A stretch of DNA of 64,000 bases from Streptomyces europaeiscabiei (GTDB lineage Bacteria > Actinomycetota > Actinomycetes > Streptomycetales > Streptomycetaceae): NCBI RefSeq assembly GCF_036346855.1, contig NZ_CP107841.1, positions 6,452,001 through 6,516,000 of the forward strand. The letters are read 5' to 3'. The number at the start of each line of letters is the position of its first letter. The stretch's first letter is position 1. This document shows positions 25,212 through 35,017 of the stretch, piece after piece. The position numbers and the translations under genes are program-made. The notes below the pieces were generated by a model. It was not told the origin of the DNA. It saw only the letters and a program-made list of their open reading frames with translations, and searched no databases.

Positions 25212-26918
25212 GTGAGGACAGCGGCACTGGGACCGGCGCAACGCGCCGAGTCACTGGCGGGTATGGCCGAGCGCGAGCTGGATGTGCTGGTCGTGGGTGG
25301 TGGCGTGGTCGGTGCGGGCACGGCCCTGGACGCCGTGACGCGCGGTCTGTCCACGGGCCTGGTCGAGGCACGTGACTGGGCGTCCGGCACCTCCAGCCGG
25401 TCGAGCAAACTGATCCACGGCGGTCTGCGCTATCTGGAGATGCTCGACTTCGCCCTCGTGCGCGAGGCGTTGAAGGAGCGCGGGCTGCTGCTGGAGCGGC
25501 TGGCCCCCCATCTGGTGAAGCCCGTGCCGTTCCTCTATCCCTTGCAGCACAAGGGCTGGGAGCGGTGGTACGCGGGCTCGGGCGTCGCCTTGTACGACGG
25601 GATGTCGATGGCGCGCGGGCACGGCAGGGGGCTGCCGGTCCATCGTCATCTGACCCGCCACCACGCCCTGCGCATCGCGCCCTGTCTGAAGAAGGACTCA
25701 CTGGTCGGCGCGTTGCAGTACTACGACGCCCAGATGGACGACGCCCGCTATGTGGCGACGATGGTGCGCACGGCCGCGTCGTACGGGGCGAAGGCCGCCA
25801 ACCGCGCGCGCGTGACCGGGTTCCTGCGGGAGGGCGAGCGGGTCGTCGGGGCCAGGGTGCAGGACGTCGAGGGCGGCGGGGAGTACGAGATCCGCGCCCG
25901 GCAGGTCGTGAACGCCACCGGGGTGTGGACCGACGACACCCAGGCGATGGTGGGTGAGCGGGGGCAGTTCCACGTCCGGGCGTCCAAGGGCATCCATCTG
26001 GTCGTACCGAAGGACCGGATCCACTCCACGACCGGGCTGATCCTGCGGACCGAGAAGTCCGTGCTGTTCGTGATCCCCTGGGGGCGGCACTGGATCGTGG
26101 GGACGACCGACACCGGCTGGGACCTCGACAAGGCGCATCCGGCGGCGTCCAGCGCGGACATCGACTATCTGCTGGAGCATGTGAACTCGGTCCTGGCGGT
26201 GCCTCTGACCAGGGACGACGTGCAGGGGGTCTATGCCGGGCTCCGGCCGCTGCTCGCGGGGGAGTCGGAGGCCACGAGCAAGCTCTCGCGGGAGCACATC
26301 GTGGCGCATCCGGTGCCGGGGCTGGTCGTGGTGGCCGGTGGCAAGTACACGACCTATCGGGTCATGGCCAAGGACGCGGTGGACGCCGCCGTGCACGGGC
26401 TGGATCAGCGGGTCGCGGAGTGCGTCACCGAGGATGTGCCGCTGCTGGGGGCGGAGGGGTACCGGGCGCTGTGGAACGCGCGGGCGCGCATCGCGGCGAG
26501 TACCGGCCTGCATGTGGTGCGGGTGGAGCATCTGCTGAACCGGTACGGGTCGGCGGTCGAGGAGGTGCTCGATCTGATCGCGGCCGATCCGTCGATGGGC
26601 GAGCCGTTGCAGGCCGCGGACGACTATCTGCGGGCCGAGGTGGTGTACGCGGCTTCGCACGAGGGGGCGCGGCATCTCGATGACGTGCTGACTCGGCGGA
26701 CGCGGATCTCGATCGAGACCTTCGACCGGGGGACGCGGAGTGCGCGGGAGGCGGCGGAGCTGATGGCTCCTGTGCTCGGGTGGGACAAGGACCAGATCGA
26801 GCGGGAGGTTCAGCACTACGAGAAGAGGGTGGAGGCGGAGCGGGAGTCGCAGCGGCAGCCGGACGACCTGACGGCGGACGCGGCTCGGTTGGGGGCGCCG
26901 GACATCGTGCCGTTGTAG
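25212..26918 (+). CDS. glpD: Glycerol-3-phosphate dehydrogenase (FAD)
   Basis: 568 residues. The FAD-binding motif VLVVGGGVVGAGTALDA is followed by SRSSKLIHGGLRYLE, a hallmark of GlpD. Later come FVIPWGRHWIVGTTDT and AGGKYTTYRVMAKDA. The C-terminal helical domain is present in full. GlpD oxidises glycerol 3-phosphate to dihydroxyacetone phosphate at the membrane and feeds electrons to menaquinone. GTG start with GGGAGG 6 nt upstream. The glycerol uptake and kinase genes are not in this window. An internal ATG at 25263 is an alternative start nearer the FAD motif. Confidence 0.95.
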   Translation: MRTAALGPAQRAESLAGMAERELDVLVVGGGVVGAGTALDAVTRGLSTGLVEARDWASGTSSRSSKLIHGGLRYLEMLDFALVREALKERGLLLERLAPHLVKPVPFLYPLQHKGWERWYAGSGVALYDGMSMARGHGRGLPVHRHLTRHHALRIAPCLKKDSLVGALQYYDAQMDDARYVATMVRTAASYGAKAANRARVTGFLREGERVVGARVQDVEGGGEYEIRARQVVNATGVWTDDTQAMVGERGQFHVRASKGIHLVVPKDRIHSTTGLILRTEKSVLFVIPWGRHWIVGTTDTGWDLDKAHPAASSADIDYLLEHVNSVLAVPLTRDDVQGVYAGLRPLLAGESEATSKLSREHIVAHPVPGLVVVAGGKYTTYRVMAKDAVDAAVHGLDQRVAECVTEDVPLLGAEGYRALWNARARIAASTGLHVVRVEHLLNRYGSAVEEVLDLIAADPSMGEPLQAADDYLRAEVVYAASHEGARHLDDVLTRRTRISIETFDRGTRSAREAAELMAPVLGWDKDQIEREVQHYEKRVEAERESQRQPDDLTADAARLGAPDIVPL

Positions 26919-26985
26919 GTGGGAGGTTGGGGCCGGCAGGGGGTGGTGGGTGGTTGGTTTCGCCCCGCCGCCCCCACCCTTCCCG

Positions 26986-27059
26986 TCCCTGGGGGCCGCG
27001 CCCCCGGACCCCCTCCTGTCGCCCTTCGGGCTCGTCCTCAAGCGCCGGACGGGCTGGAA
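26986..27059. repeat. Streptomyces intergenic repeat, type A
   Basis: It opens with the hairpin GGGGGCCGCGCCCCC and continues through TTCGGGCTCGTCCTCAAGCG to CCGGACGGGCTGGAA. I recognise this as a very abundant interspersed element in Streptomyces genomes. It lies between glpD and the kinase array. Confidence 0.6.
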
Positions 27060-27158
27060 TCGGCCCGGCGTGGCTGGTTGAGGGGGCCCTGGGCGTGGGG
27101 CGGTTGGCGGGTGGGTGACAATGGAGGCTCTGTCAGGGCGGGTTGTATGAGGGGACGC

Positions 27159-29342
27159 ATGTCGGAGGCGCAGCGGGCTGGGGATTCCCGTCAGGACAAG
27201 GACGCACGTCTCCTCGCCGGGCGGTACCGGCTGGGAGGGGTCCTCGGTCGCGGCGGCATGGGCACGGTGTGGCGTGCCGAGGACGAGACGTTGGGCCGTA
27301 CGGTCGCCGTCAAGGAGTTGAGGTTCCCGTCGAGCATCGACGCGGACGAGAAGCGGCGGCTGATCACGCGCACGCTGCGCGAGGCCAAGGCGATCGCGCG
27401 GATCCGTAACAACGCCGCGGTGACGGTGTTCGACGTCGTGCACGAGGACGACCGGCCGTGGATCGTGATGGAACTCGTCGAGGGCAAGTCGCTCGCCGAG
27501 GTCATCCGTGAGGACGGGGTGCTCGAACCCAGGCGGGCCGCCGAGGTCGGCCTCGCCATTCTCGACGTTCTGCGGGCCGCGCACCGTGAGGGCATCCTGC
27601 ACCGGGACGTGAAGCCGTCGAACGTGCTCATCGACAAGCACGACGGCCGGGTCGTCCTCACCGACTTCGGTATCGCCCAGGTCGAGGGCGACCCCTCCAT
27701 CACCTCGACCGGCATGCTCGTGGGCGCGCCCTCGTACATCTCGCCGGAGCGGGCGCGTGGCCACAAGCCCGGGCCCGCGGCCGACCTGTGGTCGCTGGGC
27801 GGTCTGCTCTACGCGGCGGTCGAGGGGGTGCCGCCCTACGACAAGGGGTCGGCCATAGCGACGCTGACCGCGGTGATGACCGAGCCGGTGCCGGACCCGA
27901 AGCGCGCCGGGGCCCTCAAGGACGTCATCTTCGGGCTGCTGACCAAGGACCCCGAGCGGCGGCTCGACGACGTCGGTGCGCGGGCGATGCTCAACACCGT
28001 GATCCACGCGCCCGACCCCAAGGACGTCGAGCCGGCGGACGCCACGAGGGTCGTACCGCTGCCGCCCGTGCCGGAGGAACGCCCGAAGAAGGGTGGTTCC
28101 GGCGGCGCCGGGGCCGGGGCCAAGGAGAGCGGCGGCGAGCGGCCGCGTGCGCCTCGGTGGTCCATGCGGAAGAGCGCGGCCGGGGCGGGAGCCGGAACTG
28201 CCGCCGGTGCCGGTGGCAGTGGCGGTGGCGAGCGGGGTGCCTCCGGTGGAGTGCTCGGCGGGGCTCCCGGTGGGGCGGGGGCCGGCGCGGTGTCTCCGGC
28301 CGCGTCCGGGGCGGCTGTGACGACGAGGTCCGCCTCCGTCGGGGTGGCGTCGGGTGCCGATGCCGCGAAGGCCGGCGGTGGCTCGGGGCAGACCGCGGGC
28401 AGGCCGGCGCCAGGGGTGCCCGGACCGCGTGCCGCCGGCGCCGGTGTGGGCGCGGGCGTCGGTGCGGGGAACGCCGCTTCGGCGGGGCGGACTTCCGGAT
28501 GGCCCCAGGTGCCGCCGCCGGATCTGCCGCCGCGGTCGGTGCCCAGGGCGCCGATCACGGACGTGGTGTCGCGGCGGACGCTGGCCGTCATCGCCGTGGC
28601 CGTGGTGCTGGCCGTCCTCGGGACCGTGCTGGCGCTCACCCTCGGCAATGACGAAGGCAGTTCCAACAACAGCAAGGGCGCCGGCACCAAGGCGGTGGCG
28701 TCCAGCGGGTCGGCGTCGGGGAGCGACGCCGACACCAAGGACGCCGACAAGGGCAAGGAGAAGGACAAGGACAAGGGGTCCGACCCCAGTCCGGACGGTG
28801 ACACGACGGAGGAAGCCGACGGTTCGAGCGGATCCGGGGGCAGTTCGCCGAGCCCTTCGGGCGGGTCGAACGGGTCGGTGAACGGCGACGGCTCCGGCGG
28901 CTCGGGGAGCATCGCGACCGAGACGTACAAGGGCAGTCAGGGGTTCTCGATCGGGCTGCCCGACGGGTGGAAGTACCAGTCCACGGACGCCGCGGGCGCC
29001 CGCTTCTCAGGTCCCGACGGGCAGCGGCTGCTCGTGGCCTGGACGACCACACCGAAGAACGACCCGGTCGCGGACTGGAAGAACCAAGAGCAGTACATGG
29101 TGCGTTCTCAGTACAAACGGGTGCGAATAGAGGCGGTGGACTACCGGGGCTGGAACGCGGCCGACTGGGAGTTCACCTATGTGGAGCGCGGAACGAAGTA
29201 CCGGTCGATCGACCGCGGATTCGTCGTCGACTCCCAGCAGGGATACGCGCTGATGTACACCGCGAAGGCGTCGAAGTGGAGCGGTGAGCTGCGCAAGGAC
29301 ACATGGCGGACGTTCACGAAGACGTTCAAGCCGAAGTCGTGA
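27159..29342 (+). CDS. Transmembrane Ser/Thr protein kinase, first of five
   Basis: 727 residues from the ATG at 27159 (GAGGGG 4 nt upstream; a slightly longer start at 27147 is possible). The kinase domain is complete: GRGGMGTVWRA, VAVKEL, HRDVKPSNVL, TDFGIAQ, SPERARG. A Gly/Ala/Pro-rich linker of about 170 residues leads to one membrane helix (residues 472-494, AVIAVAVVLAVLGTVLALTL), then a Ser/Gly/Lys/Asp-rich stalk and a compact extracytoplasmic domain starting YKGSQGFSIGLPDGWKY. There are no PASTA repeats. Kinases of this cluster in S. coelicolor are, from memory, linked to the spore-wall synthesis complex; the exact orthologue is not assigned here. Confidence 0.93.
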   Translation: MSEAQRAGDSRQDKDARLLAGRYRLGGVLGRGGMGTVWRAEDETLGRTVAVKELRFPSSIDADEKRRLITRTLREAKAIARIRNNAAVTVFDVVHEDDRPWIVMELVEGKSLAEVIREDGVLEPRRAAEVGLAILDVLRAAHREGILHRDVKPSNVLIDKHDGRVVLTDFGIAQVEGDPSITSTGMLVGAPSYISPERARGHKPGPAADLWSLGGLLYAAVEGVPPYDKGSAIATLTAVMTEPVPDPKRAGALKDVIFGLLTKDPERRLDDVGARAMLNTVIHAPDPKDVEPADATRVVPLPPVPEERPKKGGSGGAGAGAKESGGERPRAPRWSMRKSAAGAGAGTAAGAGGSGGGERGASGGVLGGAPGGAGAGAVSPAASGAAVTTRSASVGVASGADAAKAGGGSGQTAGRPAPGVPGPRAAGAGVGAGVGAGNAASAGRTSGWPQVPPPDLPPRSVPRAPITDVVSRRTLAVIAVAVVLAVLGTVLALTLGNDEGSSNNSKGAGTKAVASSGSASGSDADTKDADKGKEKDKDKGSDPSPDGDTTEEADGSSGSGGSSPSPSGGSNGSVNGDGSGGSGSIATETYKGSQGFSIGLPDGWKYQSTDAAGARFSGPDGQRLLVAWTTTPKNDPVADWKNQEQYMVRSQYKRVRIEAVDYRGWNAADWEFTYVERGTKYRSIDRGFVVDSQQGYALMYTAKASKWSGELRKDTWRTFTKTFKPKS

Positions 29343-29730
29343 GGCGCCGGACACCCCGCCCGTGACGGTGTGCGCAGGCGCGCGCGTGGGTGGGGTGTTG
29401 TGCGCCGGTGCGCTTGGAGCTGTGGCTGTGTGCGGTTTCGTGCCTCGGCTCGGCATGCCGTGCGGGGGCGTGCGGGGGCGAGGGTCGGGGTGAGTTCCCC
29501 CGATGTGAGCTCGGCTTCGGGACTTGTGCCCGCCGGGTGAGTTCGGGGACGGGTCTGCCGGGGAAGATCGGATGCGTTCGAGTGCATTCGAGACGAACGA
29601 GATATCGCATCGAGTCAATGTGAGTTGCCTCCGGCACGTATCGTGAAGGGCTGCGGACCTTACGCCTCAAGAGCGGAACGGGACGCAAGGCGAACGGAAT
29701 TGACCAACCGGGCGGCCGGGGGAGGGCGTT
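29343..29730. other. Intergenic region between kinases 1 and 2
   Basis: 388 bp. It is GC-rich at the left and has a comparatively AT-rich patch near 29570-29650 with the dyad-like GTTCGAGTGC...ACGAAC, where a promoter for the pseudokinase gene could lie. No gene seen. Confidence 0.5.
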
Positions 29731-32568
29731 GTGGACGAATTCGCGGGGCGAGTACTCGCCGACCGCTATCGCCTGCCGCTGCCACCTTCCGACGAGTACG
29801 AACTCGCCTCCGAGGTCCGGGCCTTCGACACCTACAGCGGACAGGAAGTCCTCGTACGCCAGGTGCCGTTGCCCGAGGTCGTCGAGGCGGAGATGCTCGA
29901 CGCGGACGGGCTGCCCGAGGGGTATGTGGCGCGGGACGGCGGAGGGCGTCGGGGTGCGGCGCGGACCACGCGCCGGTCCACGGACCCGGCTGTCGGGCGG
30001 GCCATCGAGGCCGCGCAGGCCGCCGCGCAGATCCCCGACCATCCGCGGCTCGACCAGGTCTTCGACGTGTTCGCCGAGGGCGGCTCGCTGTGGATAGTGA
30101 GCGAACTGGTGTCCGCACGGCCCCTCGCCGCGCTGCTGGCGGAGCAGCCGCTGACCCCGTACCGGGCGGCCGAGATCGCCTCCGACGTCCTCACCGCCCT
30201 GCGGGCGCTGCACGCCCACGGCTGGGTCCACCGGAACATCACCGCCCGCACGGTGCTGGTCTGCGACGACGGCCGGGTGATGCTGACCGGGCTGGCGGCC
30301 GGGGCGGCGGAAGAGGCGCTGTGCGGGTACGACCCCGTGCCCGTGCGGGAGTTCGAGGACAGGCCGCCCGTGGCTCCCGGCGGCGGTGTGGGAGTGCCTG
30401 CAGTGGGGGCCGGCGGGGGGCAGGGTCCGCGTCGTGACCCGGTGCCGCCCGGTGGCGTTCCCGGGGCGCGCGGGGCCTCGGCGCCCGGGGGTGCCCTGCC
30501 GGGGGGTACCGGCGGGGGCACGTTCGGTGGTTCCCGTGGCAGCGGGCCCGGTGGCGGGGGCGAGGACCCCGAAGCTGCTCGGCGGGCCGCGATAGAGGCA
30601 CGGGCGGGAAGGGCGGCGGCGCCGGCCACGGCCCCCTCCGGGGGGCAGCGCGCGCTGGAGGCCGGTGGTGACGCTCGGGCGGCGCGGGCCGGTGCGATCG
30701 CCGCGTACCGGGCGGGCGCGCGGGCCGCGGCCCGGGTGCAGGACGACCAACACGGCGGGCCGGGTGCGGGGTTGCCCGCGCAGCGGCCCGCGTCGCGGGA
30801 CGGTACGGCGGCGGGGGCGGGCCGGGACGGCGACCCCGCTTCCGGCGCGGGGACGCGCCCGATGCCGCTCGGCCAGATCGCCGACCCCTACGGTGTCCTC
30901 GCGAACGGCGGCGCCACGAGCGCCTGGCACGGCGCGCTGCCGCGTGCCGGGAGGGCCGCGCCCGGCGGTGACGGCCGGGGGACCGCGGCGCCCGGTGCCT
31001 CCTCGCCGTACGGCGGCGGTCCACCCCGTGGTGCGTCAGGTGAGGGCGGTCGGGGCGACGACACCTTCGACGGCGGCGACACCGGCACCCACACGACACC
31101 GGGGCACGGCTCGCGTCGCGGCCCCGGGTACGGCGACTCCACGTACGACACCGCTGCGCACGCCGACCCCGCGTACGGCGTCGGCACGCACGCCGGCTCC
31201 GTGCAGGACAGGGCTGCCGCGCACTCCACCGGCGTCACGGACGCCGCCCCCTGGGACGGCGCCGACGGCGGGGCCGCTCCCCGGCGGGGGCCCGCGACCG
31301 CGCTCGCCGCCGAGCGGGCACGGCAGGCGCGGATGGCCGTGGTCGGGCCGGTCACGGAGCGCTGGGCGCCGGAGCAGGCCGGGCCGGTGCACGAGAACTG
31401 GCAGCTGGCGGCGCCGATCGGGCCGTCGACGGATCTGTGGGCGCTCGGGGCGCTGCTGTTCCGGGCCGTGCAGGGGCACGCGCCGTACCCGGAGGAGAAC
31501 ACCGCCGAGCTGGTGCAGATGGTGTGCGCGGAGCCACCCGCGTTCGCCGAGGAGTGCGGACCGCTGCGGCCGGTCGTGGAGTCCCTGCTGCGCCAGGACC
31601 CCATCGAGCGGCTGGACTTCGAGGAGCTGCGCGGCTGGCTGCGTTCCCTGGTCCGGTCGGCGCCCGAGCCCGAGGCCGGTGCGCATGTCGTGCCGGCGCC
31701 GCCCGTGGACGCCAGCCGGCTGCCGATCGTGCGGCGGCGGGGCGAGCTCGTCCGCAGACGCCGGGCCGGGCTGCCCGCGACGAGCGCGCACGCCCGACAC
31801 AAGCGCACCCGGGAGAAGCCCCCACAGCCCCGCAAACTCGGCCGGAACCTGCTCCTGCTGATCCTGCTCGCGCTGGTGGCTGCGGTCACGTACGCCTTGG
31901 TGTTCATGCCGAAGGCCGCGCCGAGCAGTGAGGGCGGTGACACGAGAAGCCGTACGGACAGCGCCGGGCAGCAGAGTTCGGCGCCGGCGGCGAGCAGTGA
32001 GCCCCGGCCCGACCGGAACTCGAACTCGCCCGACGGAGGCGAGGAGGGCCAGAGCGGGGCGAGCCCGTCGGAGTCGTCCGGTGCGACGCAACCGCAGACC
32101 GGTGACTCCGAGGTCGCCCAGGGATTCACTCTGCGCAAGGACCCCGAGGGGTTCCAGGTCGCCGTCGCCAGCGGCTGGGACCGCAGCGCCAAGAACGGGC
32201 GCGGTCAGATCGTCTACTCGCAGGGCGACTTCGAGCTGATCCTCGTCCCCGGGCGGGACCGCACGGCGACGTACGGCAGTGATCCGCTGAAGTACCAGCG
32301 GGAGGACGAGCGCGAGTTGCAGCCGTTCCGTGACTCGTCCTGGGCCACGTCCACCGGGATGCGGTTGATCGAGGTGGGCGGGGTGACCTCGGCCGAGGGA
32401 CAGTTCACCTGGCAGGACTCCGAGGGGCGCGGCGTCTACGTACGGAACCTCGTGATACTCCTCGACGGGCGGTACCACGTGGTGCAGTTGCGGGGGCCGG
32501 AGGCGGAGCGGGACGAGGTCACGCGGCTGTACGAACAGGCGGCGGACACGTACAAGGCGACCGGTTGA
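29731..32568 (+). CDS. Transmembrane pseudokinase with large insertion
   Basis: 945 residues, GTG start with GGGGGAGG upstream. The kinase fold is recognisable, but all catalytic residues are lost: VLVRQV has Arg43 for the ATP-binding Lys, HRNITART has Asn169 for the catalytic Asp, and TGL (186-188) replaces DFG. About 350 residues rich in Gly, Ala, Pro and Arg follow (about 205-555), after which the C-lobe resumes with STDLWALGALLFRAVQG and ends in LLRQDPIERLDFEEL. One membrane helix (about 706-727) leads to an extracytoplasmic domain (GFTLRKDPEGFQVAVASGW) related to those of its neighbours. Likely a scaffold or regulator of the adjacent active kinases. This is inferred from position. Confidence 0.9.
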   Translation: MDEFAGRVLADRYRLPLPPSDEYELASEVRAFDTYSGQEVLVRQVPLPEVVEAEMLDADGLPEGYVARDGGGRRGAARTTRRSTDPAVGRAIEAAQAAAQIPDHPRLDQVFDVFAEGGSLWIVSELVSARPLAALLAEQPLTPYRAAEIASDVLTALRALHAHGWVHRNITARTVLVCDDGRVMLTGLAAGAAEEALCGYDPVPVREFEDRPPVAPGGGVGVPAVGAGGGQGPRRDPVPPGGVPGARGASAPGGALPGGTGGGTFGGSRGSGPGGGGEDPEAARRAAIEARAGRAAAPATAPSGGQRALEAGGDARAARAGAIAAYRAGARAAARVQDDQHGGPGAGLPAQRPASRDGTAAGAGRDGDPASGAGTRPMPLGQIADPYGVLANGGATSAWHGALPRAGRAAPGGDGRGTAAPGASSPYGGGPPRGASGEGGRGDDTFDGGDTGTHTTPGHGSRRGPGYGDSTYDTAAHADPAYGVGTHAGSVQDRAAAHSTGVTDAAPWDGADGGAAPRRGPATALAAERARQARMAVVGPVTERWAPEQAGPVHENWQLAAPIGPSTDLWALGALLFRAVQGHAPYPEENTAELVQMVCAEPPAFAEECGPLRPVVESLLRQDPIERLDFEELRGWLRSLVRSAPEPEAGAHVVPAPPVDASRLPIVRRRGELVRRRRAGLPATSAHARHKRTREKPPQPRKLGRNLLLLILLALVAAVTYALVFMPKAAPSSEGGDTRSRTDSAGQQSSAPAASSEPRPDRNSNSPDGGEEGQSGASPSESSGATQPQTGDSEVAQGFTLRKDPEGFQVAVASGWDRSAKNGRGQIVYSQGDFELILVPGRDRTATYGSDPLKYQREDERELQPFRDSSWATSTGMRLIEVGGVTSAEGQFTWQDSEGRGVYVRNLVILLDGRYHVVQLRGPEAERDEVTRLYEQAADTYKATG

Positions 32569-32713
32569 GCGGCTGTCCGGCCCGGCCGCGGAAGGTTGTG
32601 CTCCGGTCGCGGAAGCGAGAACCGTCACAGTGCTGTCCCTGTGCGGCCCGGCCGGTTCCCCGGGCCGCGGGCCGCTCCCTAGTCTGAACCTGTCAAGAAC
32701 ATTGCGGGGCAAC

Positions 32714-34489
32714 GTGAATCAGATGCAGGGGCTGCTCCTCGCGGGGCGCTACCGGCTCGTCGACACGATCGGCAGCGGTGGCATGGGACGGGTCTGGCGT
32801 GCGCACGACGAGGTGCTGCACCGGGCCGTCGCGATCAAGGAGCTGACGGCCGCGCTCTATGTCTCGGAGAACGAGCAGGCCATCCTGTTGCGGCGGACCC
32901 GGGCGGAGGCGCGCGCGGCGGCACGGATCAACCACTCGGCCGTCGTCACCGTGCACGACGTGCTGGAACACGACAACCGGCCGTGGATCGTCATGGAGTT
33001 GGTCGAGGGCGTCTCACTGGCCGACGCGGTCAGGGAGCGGGGGCGCGTCGAGGCACGCGAGGCGGCTCGGATCGGGATGTGGGTGCTCCGCGCGCTGGGC
33101 GCAGCCCATCGCGCCGGTGTACTGCACCGCGATGTGAAGCCGGGCAACGTGCTGCTCGCCGAGGACGGCCGGGTCCTGCTGACCGACTTCGGCATCGCGC
33201 AGGTCGAGGGCGACACGACCATCACACGGACCGGCGAGATCGTCGGTTCCGTCGACTACATCGCCCCCGAGCGGGTGCGCGGGCACGACCCCGGGCCCGC
33301 CTCCGACCTGTGGTCGCTGGGCGCCACGCTGTACACGGCGGTCGAGGGCAAGTCGCCGTTCCGGCGCACCACACCGCTCACCACCATGCAGGCCGTCGTG
33401 GGCGAGGAGGCCGCCGAACCCGTGGCCGCCGGGCCGTTGGGGCCCGTCATCACCGCGCTGCTGTGCAAGGACCCGGCCGTAAGACCCGCTGCCGACGAGG
33501 CCGAGCAGATGCTCGCCGAGGCGGCGGAGGGGCGTCGGCCACGGGTGGCGCAGGCGTATGTGCCGACCCGGCAGCAGCCGGGGGGCGCGGGGGACGGCGC
33601 GGGTGTTGCGGCCGGCCCCGGTGGAGCGGATGGTGGGGGCGCGCGCGGTACGGAGGACGTGCACGGTGCGCATGGTGAGTATCAGGGCGGCGCGCAGGCG
33701 TCGGGGCACTCCACCGGGGGTGCGGCCTTGGCCGGGGGCCATGACGTGTCCACCGGCGGTGGCTTCGGCACCCCGGCCACCCCGATGGCCACCGTCCATC
33801 AGCCCGCCGGCGGTGCCCCCGTCCTCCCTGCCGCGCCCACTGCCAAGCGGCGCCGGGGTCGTACGGTCGCGCTCGTCCTCCTGCTGGCCGTGCTGGTCGG
33901 CGGTGGTGGTGCCGTCGCGGCGCACTACGCGGACGGGTGGCGTGCGGGGAGCGGCTCCGCGACGGCCGGGACGGACGGGACGGACGGGACGGACGAGGCT
34001 GAGGACGGGGATCAGCCGGCCGACGGGGTGCCCGAGGGGTGGGAGCGGGTCGAGGACCCGGAGGGTTTCAGCCTTGCTCTGCCCAAGGGGTGGAAGCGCC
34101 AGGTGACGGGGACGCAGATCGACTACACCCCCGACAAGGGTGAACACTTCCTCCGGGTCGCCGTGGACGACTCGCCGGACTTCGACAGTCCATACCACCA
34201 CCAGCTCGACCTGGAGGAGCAGGTGCGGACGCGGTCCGACTACCAGCAGGTGACCTTGGAGGAGAACATCTACCGCGACCGGCCGGGCGCGCTGTGGGAC
34301 TTCACCTGGACCGCGCCGGCGACAAGCACGGAGTTCCGACCCGGGCCGCGCCGGGCGATCGAGCAGATGTATCTCTCCCGGGACGGCGTCGAGTACACGA
34401 TCTACATGTCCTCGCCCGCGGCGGACTGGGACACGGCGGAGGAGCAGTTCTACGCGGTACTGCGCAGCTGGCGGCCTGCGCAGCGGTGA
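32714..34489 (+). CDS. Transmembrane Ser/Thr protein kinase, third of the array
   Basis: 591 residues from the GTG at 32714 (GCGGGG just upstream). The kinase domain is intact: GSGGMGRVWRA, VAIKEL, HRDVKPGNVL, TDFGIAQ, APERVRG. A Gly-rich linker, one membrane helix (383-406, VALVLLLAVLVGGGGAVAAH), a short GTDGTDGTDE repeat, then an extracytoplasmic domain beginning PEGFSLALPKGW. The outer domain shares the GF-L/I-P-GW core with the other kinases of the array. GTG chosen because it puts the glycine loop near residue 22, as in the neighbours. Confidence 0.92.
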   Translation: MNQMQGLLLAGRYRLVDTIGSGGMGRVWRAHDEVLHRAVAIKELTAALYVSENEQAILLRRTRAEARAAARINHSAVVTVHDVLEHDNRPWIVMELVEGVSLADAVRERGRVEAREAARIGMWVLRALGAAHRAGVLHRDVKPGNVLLAEDGRVLLTDFGIAQVEGDTTITRTGEIVGSVDYIAPERVRGHDPGPASDLWSLGATLYTAVEGKSPFRRTTPLTTMQAVVGEEAAEPVAAGPLGPVITALLCKDPAVRPAADEAEQMLAEAAEGRRPRVAQAYVPTRQQPGGAGDGAGVAAGPGGADGGGARGTEDVHGAHGEYQGGAQASGHSTGGAALAGGHDVSTGGGFGTPATPMATVHQPAGGAPVLPAAPTAKRRRGRTVALVLLLAVLVGGGGAVAAHYADGWRAGSGSATAGTDGTDGTDEAEDGDQPADGVPEGWERVEDPEGFSLALPKGWKRQVTGTQIDYTPDKGEHFLRVAVDDSPDFDSPYHHQLDLEEQVRTRSDYQQVTLEENIYRDRPGALWDFTWTAPATSTEFRPGPRRAIEQMYLSRDGVEYTIYMSSPAADWDTAEEQFYAVLRSWRPAQR

Positions 34490-35017
34490 GGCGGCGGTAC
34501 GACACGGGAGTCGGCGCGCGACACGGGAGTCGGCGGAGAGGCATGCGGAGTCGGCGGAGAGGCAGCGGCGCGCCAGTGGTGAGCCGGCGCTGAGGCAGCC
34601 GCGGGGCGGCGGGGAAGCGGAGTGAGGCGGGGCTCGGAGCGGGCGTCTGCGGCGTGAACCGCGAAGCACCTTCGCGGCTCCGCGTTCGAGTCCCGCGTTC
34701 GGGCTCGGCGTTCGGGCTCCGCGTTCGGGTCCCGTGCTCGGGCTCGGCTTCGGGGCCCGCGTTCGGGCTCGGCGTTCGGGTCCCGCGCGCACGCGGGGGA
34801 CACGGGCCACACGCCGCCTCGCACGCAGGCACCCGACGAAGGCCCACATGCGAGCTCCGCACGGTGGCTCACCCGCGCTCCCCTCACCCGCAGACCCACA
34901 CGCCGGCCCCACGCGTGAGCCTTCCGCACGGCGCTCGTGAGGCGCTCGCGAGTCGTGCGTACGTCGCTTGTCGGCCAGGCCGTCACACGGCACCGGAGGG
35001 TTCCGGTCCGGTGCGGC
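34490..35017. other. Intergenic region between kinases 3 and 4
   Basis: 528 bp without a supported gene. The middle holds the imperfect repeat annotated separately; frames crossing it are open because of composition only. Confidence 0.55.
34676..34790. repeat. Imperfect tandem repeat, GTTCGGGCTCGGC-like units
   Basis: At least eight degenerate copies of a 12- to 14-bp unit built on GTTCGGG(C/T)(C/T)C. Non-coding, between two kinase genes. Likely replication slippage. Confidence 0.7.
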
